Shown here in pieces: positions 1 to 5,132 of a stretch of 5,132 nucleotides of DNA (its first letter is position 1; every line of letters starts with the position of its first letter). This DNA is from Deltaproteobacteria bacterium (GTDB lineage: Bacteria; Desulfobacterota; Deferrimicrobia; Deferrimicrobiales; Deferrimicrobiaceae): assembly GCA_003105225.1 (NCBI GenBank), contig PQAK01000171.1, forward strand, positions 16,951 through 22,082, in the 5' to 3' direction. The notes beneath the pieces were generated by a model. The model was not told the origin of the DNA. It was given only the letters and a program-made list of their open reading frames with translations, and searched no databases. The position numbers and the translations under genes are program-made.

Positions 1-364
1 GTTGAGGGATTTCAAGGCCGCCTTGAGCGGATCGTACGGATTGGCGGGCGGAGGAAGCTTCGGCGTCACCACCCATCGGGGGAACATCCAGTTGAGGCTC
101 ACGGACCAGTTCGCACAGGGATGGTGGTGGGACCTCGGAGGCTCCTACCAGATCAACCGGTCGCTGGATACTCCCCGCACGGAAGACATCTCCGTGTGGT
201 CCGGAGGCGCGGGGCTCCGCTACCGGCCGGTCCAATGGGCTTCCCTCCGCTTGTCCGGGGACATGGTGCGCCAGCGATCCCGCAACGGGGTCGAAGGTTC
301 GGACCTGGACCGGAATACCGTGACGCTGGGCATCGACCTGAGCAACGATTACAAAATCTTTTAA
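1..364 (+). CDS. Outer-membrane beta-barrel protein, C-terminal part (5' end outside window)
   Basis: This reading frame enters from the left edge (first full codon at base 2) and ends with TAA at 362-364, leaving about 120 residues. No ribosome-binding site precedes the TTG at base 2, so it is read as the tail of a longer gene. The protein consists of short alternating polar/hydrophobic stretches with many Gly, Trp, Tyr and Arg residues (for example GWWWDLGGSYQINRSL and GAGLRYRPVQWASLRLSGDM), separated by charged turns. It ends in YKIF; a C-terminal aromatic residue, usually Phe, is the classic signal for BAM-dependent outer-membrane insertion. Beta-barrel proteins of this kind occur in EPS loci, including the PEP-CTERM-associated barrel family, where a role in export or anchoring at the outer membrane is presumed. 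The family assignment rests on composition, the terminal Phe and context. It lies 9 bases upstream of the chain-length determinant and probably shares its transcript. Confidence 0.65.
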   Translation, partial: LRDFKAALSGSYGLAGGGSFGVTTHRGNIQLRLTDQFAQGWWWDLGGSYQINRSLDTPRTEDISVWSGGAGLRYRPVQWASLRLSGDMVRQRSRNGVEGSDLDRNTVTLGIDLSNDYKIF

Positions 365-367
365 GGA
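363..367 (+). promoter_or_regulatory. Shine-Dalgarno site of the chain-length determinant gene
   Basis: AAGGA lies 6 bases before the ATG at 374 and overlaps the TAA stop codon (362-364) of the beta-barrel gene. This supports the ATG at 374 as the start. It also suggests that ribosomes ending the upstream gene can reinitiate here. Confidence 0.7.
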
Positions 368-373
368 TACGAT

Positions 374-1987
374 ATGCCGCTTCGACCCAACATGGAGCCC
401 CAGGAATACCTGGAGATTTTTGTCCGGAGGAAATGGCTGATCCTCTTTTCCATCGTGCTCGTCATGCTTGCGGCCGCCGTTTATTGCGTGGCGATCCCGG
501 ACCGGTTCAAATCGACCACCAGCATCCTGGTCATCCCCCCTCGCGTTTCGACGAATTACGTCAGCCCCCTTACGAATTACCGGATGCAGGACCGCATCCC
601 CGCGATCGAGCAGCAGGTGCTCAGCCGGACGCGGCTGGCGGCGGTCATGGACGAAATCGGCCTCTACCGGGAGGAGCGGAAGACCCAGCCTCTCGAGGTG
701 CTGGTCGACAAGATGCGGAGAAACATCCAGATCAAGCTCATCAGCGAAAAAGATGCGTTCGAATTGTCCTTCGAGCACGAAAACCCCAAGATGGCGATGC
801 TGACGGCTTCCAAGCTGGCCTCCTTCTTCATCGACGAGAACATCCGGGTGAAGGAGCAGCAGGCCGTCTCCACATCGGAATTCCTGGAATCCCAGCTGAA
901 GGAAACGAAGGCGAAGCTCGAAGTGCAGGAAGAGAAGGTCAAGCGCTACAAGCTGCACTACATGGGGGAGCTCCCCCAGGAGATGCAGACCAACCTGAAC
1001 GCGATGACGAGGATGCAGGATCAGCTTCGGACCAACGCCGACTCGATCGCTCGATTGGAGGACCGCAAGCTGTTCATGGAATCCAAGGCCAGCGATCTCC
1101 AGAAGGAAATCAACACGATCGAGGGGCAGGCGGGCGACCCGGGGGATGCGGCGCGCCCCTTGTTGACCGAGATCGCGGCGCGACAAGGCAAGATCCGGGA
1201 GCTGACCCTGAAGTACACCTCGAAGTACCCGACGGTGATCCAGCTGCAGCGGGAGGTGGAGGAGCTGAAGAAGAAAGTCGCCGTCATCCGGAAATCGGGC
1301 GCCCATCCGGTAAAGGGCGTGGACGAGGATTTGTTGCCCAAGGAACCCGAGATGCGCACCGCCGTGCGGGAACGGGAGGAGCTGGGACGGCAGCAGGAGC
1401 AGATCGCCAACCTGAACCTTGAGATCTCCTCGCTGAAGAAGGAAAACGAGGAGACCCGGCGATCCATCGACCGGATCCAGGGCAAGGTGTCGCGGCTGCC
1501 CCAGCGGGAGCAGGAGATGATCTCGCTGACGCGCGACTACAACAACCTGAAGGACGCCTACGACGAGTTGTTGAAAAAGAAACTGGGGGCGAGGGTCTCC
1601 CAGAACCTCGAAGCGGGGCAGCAGGGCGAAACCTTCCAGGTGCTCGACCCCCCGAACCTCCCCAAGGAGCCCTCCCGGCCGAACCGGCTGCGGATCATCG
1701 GGCTCGGCTTGCTGGCGGCGATCGCACTGGGCTTCGGCGGCGCCGTCGGGCGGGAGCTGCTGGACCCGACGCTCCACGGTCCGAAGGATTTCAAGTATTT
1801 CTCCGAGTTGCCGGTCCTGGCCTCCCTCCCCGCGATCCAGGAGGGCGGCGGACGCCGCGTCATGGGAGTGCTGCGCACGACGCTTCTCATCGGAATCTGC
1901 TCCATCCTTTCCGTGGTCGTTGTGGTTCTCCTGGTCTATCGTCAAAACATTCAAGCCATTCTGGAGATCACCCGGGGAGTCGGATGA
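374..1987 (+). CDS. Wzz/GumC-type polysaccharide chain-length determinant (co-polymerase), three membrane helices
   Basis: A 537-residue inner-membrane protein expected to set EPS chain length and link polymerisation to export. The N-terminal Wzz region starts with EYLEIFVRRKW and a membrane helix at about residues 21-42, followed by the periplasmic alpha/beta base. Long coiled-coil stretches run at about 165-250 and 325-405, separated by a Pro/Gly linker near 305-325. The family's C-terminal signature follows: RLPQREQEMISLTRDYNNLK (about 374-393), YDELLKKK, FQVLDPPNLPKEPSRPNR (about 421-438), then a second helix at about 438-458. A third hydrophobic helix (about 501-523) follows the conserved SELPVLASLP segment, as in the XrtA/PEP-CTERM-type chain-length proteins. 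There is no fused kinase domain; the kinase is the next gene, overlapping by four bases (ATGA, 1984-1987). The length is normal for GumC-like proteins. The family is secure; assignment to the PEP-CTERM subgroup is less so. Confidence 0.92.
   Translation: MPLRPNMEPQEYLEIFVRRKWLILFSIVLVMLAAAVYCVAIPDRFKSTTSILVIPPRVSTNYVSPLTNYRMQDRIPAIEQQVLSRTRLAAVMDEIGLYREERKTQPLEVLVDKMRRNIQIKLISEKDAFELSFEHENPKMAMLTASKLASFFIDENIRVKEQQAVSTSEFLESQLKETKAKLEVQEEKVKRYKLHYMGELPQEMQTNLNAMTRMQDQLRTNADSIARLEDRKLFMESKASDLQKEINTIEGQAGDPGDAARPLLTEIAARQGKIRELTLKYTSKYPTVIQLQREVEELKKKVAVIRKSGAHPVKGVDEDLLPKEPEMRTAVREREELGRQQEQIANLNLEISSLKKENEETRRSIDRIQGKVSRLPQREQEMISLTRDYNNLKDAYDELLKKKLGARVSQNLEAGQQGETFQVLDPPNLPKEPSRPNRLRIIGLGLLAAIALGFGGAVGRELLDPTLHGPKDFKYFSELPVLASLPAIQEGGGRRVMGVLRTTLLIGICSILSVVVVVLLVYRQNIQAILEITRGVG
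1974..1979 (+). promoter_or_regulatory. Shine-Dalgarno site of the tyrosine kinase gene
   Basis: GGGGAG lies inside the last codons of the chain-length determinant gene, 4 bases before the ATG at 1984. With the ATGA stop/start overlap it supports this start and indicates coupled translation of the co-polymerase and its kinase. Confidence 0.6.
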
Positions 1988-2718
1988 AAATTTCCTTTTC
2001 AAGGCAAAACGGCAATACCAGGCGGGAGGACGGTTCCCCTCCGATCGTCCGGGCGGGGAAGCAGGACCCCATCTACCTCGAACAGATCAAGGCGATGGGA
2101 GCCAAGTTCGAGTACAAGATCGAACTCCTCAAGATGAAGGTCGTCGCGGTGACCAGCGCCGTTGCGGGAGAGGGGAAAACGACCTCGTGCGCCCAGCTGG
2201 CGATGAATCTCGTCATGGCGGGCAGGAAAAAGGTCCTGTTGATCGACGCCGACTTGCGGAAATCCGACCTGGCCAGGGGAATGAACCTGCCGGCGGTCCC
2301 GGGTCTCAGCGAATTCCTCCACGGGACGGTCGCGGTGAAGGACATCGTCCGGAATTCGTTTCTCCCGGGGCTGTACATCATCCCCGCAGGGACGAGGGTC
2401 GAGGAACCGGCAAACCTTCTGGCGGGGGAAAAGTTCCGGGCGTTTCTCGGCGAGGTCCGCGGGCATTTCGACATCGTCCTTTTGGACACCCCGCCCATTC
2501 TGCCGGTGGCCGACACCCTGAGCCTGAGGGACCAGGTGGATGCCTTCCTGTTCCTGTACCGCGCCGGATTCACTCCTTTCCCCCTGATGCGGCAGGCCGC
2601 GGAGGAAGTGGGGGAAGAGAAGGTCCTCGGCGTGATCCTGAACGGGGTGGCGCCGCAGAAGCAGAAGTACTACAGCCGGTACTACGGCAAGTATTACCAT
2701 AAACCGTCCGGGAAATGA
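1984..2718 (+). CDS. CpsD/CapB-family tyrosine autokinase (BY-kinase) of the EPS system
   Basis: A 244-residue soluble P-loop protein-tyrosine kinase. Visible motifs: Walker A at about residues 58-67 (SAVAGEGKTT, catalytic Lys65), Walker A' at about 84-96 (VLLIDADLRKSDL, Asp88 and Asp90), and Walker B at about 162-172 (FDIVLLDTPPI, Asp168). The C-terminus carries the autophosphorylation Tyr cluster, six Tyr at 229, 230, 233, 234, 237 and 238, in three [K/R]YYx units. Family members dock on the cytoplasmic part of the Wzz-like partner; cycles of phosphorylation and dephosphorylation of the Tyr tail control polymerisation and export. The partner is surely the overlapping upstream gene. The Pro usually found in Walker A of CpsD/EpsB proteins (SxxPGEGKS/T) is Ala61 here, while the nucleotide-binding Gly, Lys and Thr are intact. 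The first 45 residues are poorly conserved, with an ordinary IKAMGAKFEYKIELLK helix before the P-loop. No cognate phosphatase lies in the window. Confidence 0.93.
   Translation: MKISFSRQNGNTRREDGSPPIVRAGKQDPIYLEQIKAMGAKFEYKIELLKMKVVAVTSAVAGEGKTTSCAQLAMNLVMAGRKKVLLIDADLRKSDLARGMNLPAVPGLSEFLHGTVAVKDIVRNSFLPGLYIIPAGTRVEEPANLLAGEKFRAFLGEVRGHFDIVLLDTPPILPVADTLSLRDQVDAFLFLYRAGFTPFPLMRQAAEEVGEEKVLGVILNGVAPQKQKYYSRYYGKYYHKPSGK
2665..2700 (+). repeat. Coding repeat: three [K/R]-Tyr-Tyr-x units at the kinase C-terminus
   Basis: Codons 228-239 of the kinase gene spell KYYS, RYYG and KYYH, a strict 4-residue period. The DNA is only partly repetitive (TAC and TAT codons mixed), so selection on the protein is more likely than a recent DNA duplication. 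This is the expected autophosphorylation tail of a BY-kinase. Confidence 0.8.
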
Positions 2719-2725
2719 CAATCTC

Positions 2726-4123
2726 GTGATCACCGTCGAAAACCGGTTCATCTCCCTCCGGAGCGCCGTATGCTTCATCGTCGAGGGGGGGATCATCATC
2801 TTCTCCGTCGTGGCGAGCTTCATCCTTCTCCACGGCAGGGCGGGCACCCCCGTGGTCAGCATGGGAGACGTGGTCGCCAGGGGATTGGTGATCACGTTTT
2901 TCTGTCAAGCCTGCATGTACCTGCTCGATCTCTACGATTTGAAGCTGACGCAGACGTGGGGGGAAATGCTGTTCGCCCTCATGATCGCGATCGGGTTCGT
3001 CTGCGTCGGAATCGGCTTGCTTTCCTATGCCATCCCGAAGTTCGGCGTCGCGGGGAACATGTATTACCTGAGCATCCTGATCGCATCGGCCTTCCTCCTG
3101 GTGTGGCGCGTCTTCTTCGAGCTGTACATCACCCATTTCGCGCCCCATTCGACCATCCTGATCCTGGGGACGGGGGAAGTGGCCCGCCTGGTGGGACGGG
3201 AGGTATTGAAAAGGCAGCGTCTCGGATTTCGTCTCGCCGGCTTCATCGGGTCCCCCGGCACCAGGAATCCCTCCTCCATCGAGGGAGTCGGGGAAGTTCT
3301 CGGCGATCCATCCCGGATGAACGAAATCGTGGAAAAGCACGGCGTCCGGAAGGTCGTCGTGGCGATCACGGAACGGCGCGGGGAGTACCCCGTGAAGGAA
3401 ATGCTCGCCCTCCGGGTGAGCGGCTGCCAGGTGGTGGAGTGGCCGGGATTCTTCGAGAATCTCTCCGGCAGGATACCGATCGACAACCTTTCCCCTTCCT
3501 TCATCATCTTCAACGACGGATTCCGGAAATCCAGGTTCCTGCTCTTCATCCACCGGGTCGTCAGCGCGATCGCGGCGATGGCGGCCCTGGTCATCCTGGT
3601 GCCGTTCTTTCTCGTCATCGCATTCCTCATCAAGCTCGATTCCACCGGCCCCGTGCTCTATTCCCAGACCCGCGTCGGGCAGAACGGCCGGCGGATCCGC
3701 ATCTATAAATTCCGCTCCATGCGGAACGACGCGGAGCTGAACCATGGCGCAGTGTGGGCGGTCAAGGACGATCCCCGCATCACGAGGATCGGCCGCTTCC
3801 TGAGGAGATCCCGGATCGACGAACTGCCGCAGCTGTTCAACGTCCTGATCGGGGAGCTGGACCTGGTGGGTCCGCGGCCGGAACGGCCGGAGTTCGTGGA
3901 AAAACTCGAGAGCATGATCCCCTATTATTCCCTGCGCCACACCGTCAAGCCGGGAATCACCGGGTGGGCGCAGGTCATGTTCCATTACTGCGGCACGATC
4001 GAGGAGTCGAAGGAAAAGCTCCAGTACGACCTTTTCTACATCAAGAACATGTCGCTCAAGCTGGATCTCCTGATCCTGTTCCACACGTTGAAGATCGTCC
4101 TCCTGGGCCGCGGCGCAAGGTAA
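2726..4123 (+). CDS. Polyprenyl-phosphate sugar-1-phosphate transferase (EPS-initiating, PEP-CTERM/EpsB-like)
   Basis: A 465-residue inner-membrane enzyme predicted to transfer a sugar-1-phosphate from a nucleotide sugar to undecaprenyl phosphate, the first step of repeat-unit assembly. The N-terminal half has hydrophobic segments at about 14-35, 50-68, 79-101 and 110-130, then a Rossmann-like domain starting ILILGTGEVARLVG (about 144-157). The segment FFENLSGRIPIDNLSPSFII (about 242-261) resembles the sugar transferases of PEP-CTERM/EpsH loci. The C-terminal catalytic domain starts with the membrane-associated helix at about 272-303, followed by YKFRSMRNDAE (about 327-337), the Asp-Glu pair D365-E366 in DELPQLFNVL, VGPRPERPEF with P383-R384-P385, and VKPGITGWAQV (about 408-418). 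It ends with the usual LQYDLFYIKN...GAR. The start is GTG, 7 bases after the kinase stop; it puts the first helix in the normal place and no in-frame alternative is better, but the ribosome-binding site (GGGA at 2710-2713) is distant. The sugar cannot be told from the sequence. Confidence 0.93.
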   Translation: MITVENRFISLRSAVCFIVEGGIIIFSVVASFILLHGRAGTPVVSMGDVVARGLVITFFCQACMYLLDLYDLKLTQTWGEMLFALMIAIGFVCVGIGLLSYAIPKFGVAGNMYYLSILIASAFLLVWRVFFELYITHFAPHSTILILGTGEVARLVGREVLKRQRLGFRLAGFIGSPGTRNPSSIEGVGEVLGDPSRMNEIVEKHGVRKVVVAITERRGEYPVKEMLALRVSGCQVVEWPGFFENLSGRIPIDNLSPSFIIFNDGFRKSRFLLFIHRVVSAIAAMAALVILVPFFLVIAFLIKLDSTGPVLYSQTRVGQNGRRIRIYKFRSMRNDAELNHGAVWAVKDDPRITRIGRFLRRSRIDELPQLFNVLIGELDLVGPRPERPEFVEKLESMIPYYSLRHTVKPGITGWAQVMFHYCGTIEESKEKLQYDLFYIKNMSLKLDLLILFHTLKIVLLGRGAR

Positions 4124-4155
4124 TTGCCCGGCCAGCGTCGCGCAATCCCCCTGCA

Positions 4156-5055
4156 ATGAAGGACACCGGTGCGGAAACCACACGAAACGCTTTCACCGTC
4201 GACGTGGAGGAATATTTCCAGGTGGAGGCGTTTTCCGGGATCATCGAGAGGAAGGATTGGGAACGCTATCCCTCCCGCATCGACGGACAGGTCCACCGGG
4301 TGCTGCGGATCCTCGACGGATTCGATATCCGGGGAACCTTTTTCATCCTCGGATGGCTGGCCGAAAAGAATCCTTCGCTGGTCAAAAGGATCGCCGAGGC
4401 GGGACATGAAATCGCGTCGCACGGCTTCGACCATAAAATGATCTCCCGGATGACGCCGGAGGAGTTCCGGCAGGATGTCCGGAGGTCGAAAGCGGTCCTG
4501 GAAGAGATCTCCGGAGGGACGGTCGCAGGATACCGGGCGCCGACGTTTTCCATCCGGGAAAATACTTCGTGGGCCCACGAGATTCTCCTGCACGAGGGAT
4601 ACGGCTACAGCAGCAGCGTGTATCCCATCTGGCACGACCGGTACGGATGGCCGGAATTCGGAGATCGTCCGCGCCGTATCGCCTCCAACGGCACGGGGGA
4701 CCTCTGGGAGGTCCCGCTGGCGGTCCGTTCGCTCGGCCCCGTGAAGATCCCGTTCGGGGGGGGAGGGTACTTCCGCTCCTACCCGCTGTTTCTCACGAAA
4801 GCGTTTTTCCGGGATCGTGCGGCGCGGGGGAAGGCCTCCGTCTTCTACATGCATCCCTGGGAGCTCGACACGGAACTTCCCGTGGTCGATGCGCCCTTCT
4901 TGACGCGCACCCGACATTATCTCGGCATACCGAAAGCGGAGCGGAAGCTCGCCTCCCTTCTTCCCTCGTTGAGATTCGGAACCCTTGCGCAGGTTCTCGA
5001 GGATCTGAAGGGAGCGGCAGCCACCCCGCCGCGGCCGGGAAAGGACGCAGCATGA
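4156..5055 (+). CDS. NodB-fold polysaccharide deacetylase with XrtA/PEP-CTERM-type C-terminal extension
   Basis: A 299-residue carbohydrate esterase family 4-like protein predicted to remove N- or O-acetyl groups from EPS sugars. Motif 1 is FTVDVEEYFQVEAF (about 13-26), with Asp16 as likely base and the DxE form in place of the usual DD. Motif 2 is SHGFDH, with metal-ligand candidates His89 and His93. Motif 3 is GYRAPTFSI (about 125-133, Arg127). The late motif is FYMHPWELD (about 230-238, His233 as likely catalytic acid). The region GGGGYFRSYP (about 201-210) and the end RTRHYLGIPKAERKLASLLP (about 251-270) match the extension seen in deacetylases of exosortase-linked EPS loci. No signal peptide or membrane helix is visible, so it is probably cytoplasmic. 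The ATG at 4156 leaves a 32-base gap after the sugar transferase and has no clear ribosome-binding site. It is chosen because motif 1 begins 12 residues later and the open frame upstream is only an overlap with the transferase gene. Confidence 0.92.
   Translation: MKDTGAETTRNAFTVDVEEYFQVEAFSGIIERKDWERYPSRIDGQVHRVLRILDGFDIRGTFFILGWLAEKNPSLVKRIAEAGHEIASHGFDHKMISRMTPEEFRQDVRRSKAVLEEISGGTVAGYRAPTFSIRENTSWAHEILLHEGYGYSSSVYPIWHDRYGWPEFGDRPRRIASNGTGDLWEVPLAVRSLGPVKIPFGGGGYFRSYPLFLTKAFFRDRAARGKASVFYMHPWELDTELPVVDAPFLTRTRHYLGIPKAERKLASLLPSLRFGTLAQVLEDLKGAAATPPRPGKDAA
4756..4763 (+). repeat. Run of eight G within the deacetylase gene
   Basis: An uninterrupted G8 tract encodes part of the Gly-rich FGGGGYF stretch at about residues 200-206 of the deacetylase. 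Such tracts can slip during replication. A length change here would frameshift the protein before its catalytic HPWELD motif. The frame is intact as given. The Gly-rich codons alone could explain the run. Confidence 0.6.
5041..5045 (+). promoter_or_regulatory. Shine-Dalgarno site of the gene starting at 5052
   Basis: AAGGA lies 6 bases before the ATG at 5052, inside the end of the deacetylase gene. Together with the ATGA overlap (5052-5055) this makes the start convincing although only 27 codons are visible. Confidence 0.65.
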
Positions 5056-5132
5056 AAAACTTCCGTGACGTCGTGGCCGCGGACCTGGAGCACATCTGCG
5101 GAAATTTGCAGGAAGAGTTGCCCCGGCTGGCG
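5052..5132 (+). CDS. Start of the next operon gene; possibly an NAD-dependent sugar epimerase/dehydratase (3' end outside window)
   Basis: Twenty-seven codons run open to the right edge, starting with MKNFRDVVAADLEHICGNLQ and continuing EELPRLA. The start overlaps the deacetylase stop as ATGA and has a well-placed AAGGA, so it is very probably a real, translationally coupled gene. The fragment holds no catalytic motif. Its pattern (V-x-x-D-L-x-x-I, then about ten residues, then L-x-x-L-A) recalls the short lead helix that precedes the GK-x-x-LITGGAGFLG nucleotide-binding motif in some extended short-chain sugar epimerases/dehydratases of EPS clusters. That motif would begin just beyond the window. 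The gene is confident; the product is a guess from memory and position. In classical XrtA loci the deacetylase is often followed by a FemAB-like gene, but this N-terminus does not look like one. Confidence 0.6.
   Translation, partial: MKNFRDVVAADLEHICGNLQEELPRLA

Noticed and set aside
121..1422. Open frame of 433 codons on the plus strand overlapping the beta-barrel and chain-length determinant genes
   Set aside because: Its Arg, Gly, Pro and Ala-rich translation lacks family motifs, while the overlapped frame carries unmistakable Wzz features.
1999..2895. Open frame of 298 codons on the minus strand opposite the tyrosine kinase gene
   Set aside because: It is antisense to the kinase with its intact Walker motifs, has biased composition, shows no domain and crosses the kinase/transferase junction.
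4123..4146. Possible hairpin ATTGC...GCAAT between the transferase and deacetylase genes
   Set aside because: The stem is only 5 base pairs with a 14-base loop and no T tract follows, so it is not a credible terminator.
3754..4155. Upstream in-frame extension of the deacetylase by 134 codons
   Set aside because: It lies inside the conserved catalytic domain of the sugar transferase in another frame, is Arg/Pro/His-rich and has no deacetylase homology; the family normally begins shortly before the TVDVE motif.
2570..4183. Long open frame of 537 codons on the minus strand opposite the sugar transferase gene
   Set aside because: It is antisense to a clearly conserved gene. Its translation is dominated by Asp, His, Glu, Pro and Arg with no recognisable domain, as expected for a shadow frame in GC-rich DNA.

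Overview
The window is a gene-dense, single-strand stretch of an exopolysaccharide (EPS) biosynthesis and export locus. Every gene lies on the + strand and no non-coding gap exceeds about 32 bases. The DNA is GC-rich (clearly above 60% by eye). The protein variants resemble the EPS clusters of Geobacter/Desulfuromonadales-like 'deltaproteobacteria' and relatives, a family-level impression that cannot be confirmed without a search. The window holds no RNA gene, mobile element, CRISPR array, attachment site or convincing promoter or terminator.

Layout: (1) bases 1-364, the C-terminal end of an outer-membrane beta-barrel protein ending in Phe. (2) 374-1987, a Wzz/GumC-type chain-length determinant (polysaccharide co-polymerase) with three predicted membrane helices and long coiled coils. 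(3) 1984-2718, a cytoplasmic CpsD/CapB-type bacterial tyrosine kinase (BY-kinase), overlapping gene 2 by ATGA and ending in a regular [K/R]-Tyr-Tyr-x repeat. (4) 2726-4123, a polyprenyl-phosphate sugar-1-phosphate transferase with an N-terminal membrane and Rossmann-like part, of the type linked to PEP-CTERM/exosortase EPS loci. (5) 4156-5055, a NodB-fold polysaccharide deacetylase with the C-terminal extension typical of XrtA/PEP-CTERM-associated deacetylases. (6) 5052-5132, the first 27 codons of another gene, overlapping gene 5 by ATGA; its N-terminus weakly suggests an NAD-dependent sugar epimerase/dehydratase.

Inferred joint function: the sugar transferase starts the repeat unit on undecaprenyl phosphate at the inner membrane. 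Glycosyltransferases outside the window would extend it. The deacetylase (and probably the next gene) modifies sugars. The co-polymerase and its separate tyrosine kinase control chain length through a phosphorylation cycle, and the beta-barrel probably serves the outer-membrane step. The tight spacing and two 4-base overlaps indicate one transcript.

I found no evidence of a wholly new system. The points most worth a second look are the tyrosine repeat of the kinase, the third membrane helix of the co-polymerase, the mixed XrtA-like gene content, and two weakly supported translation starts.
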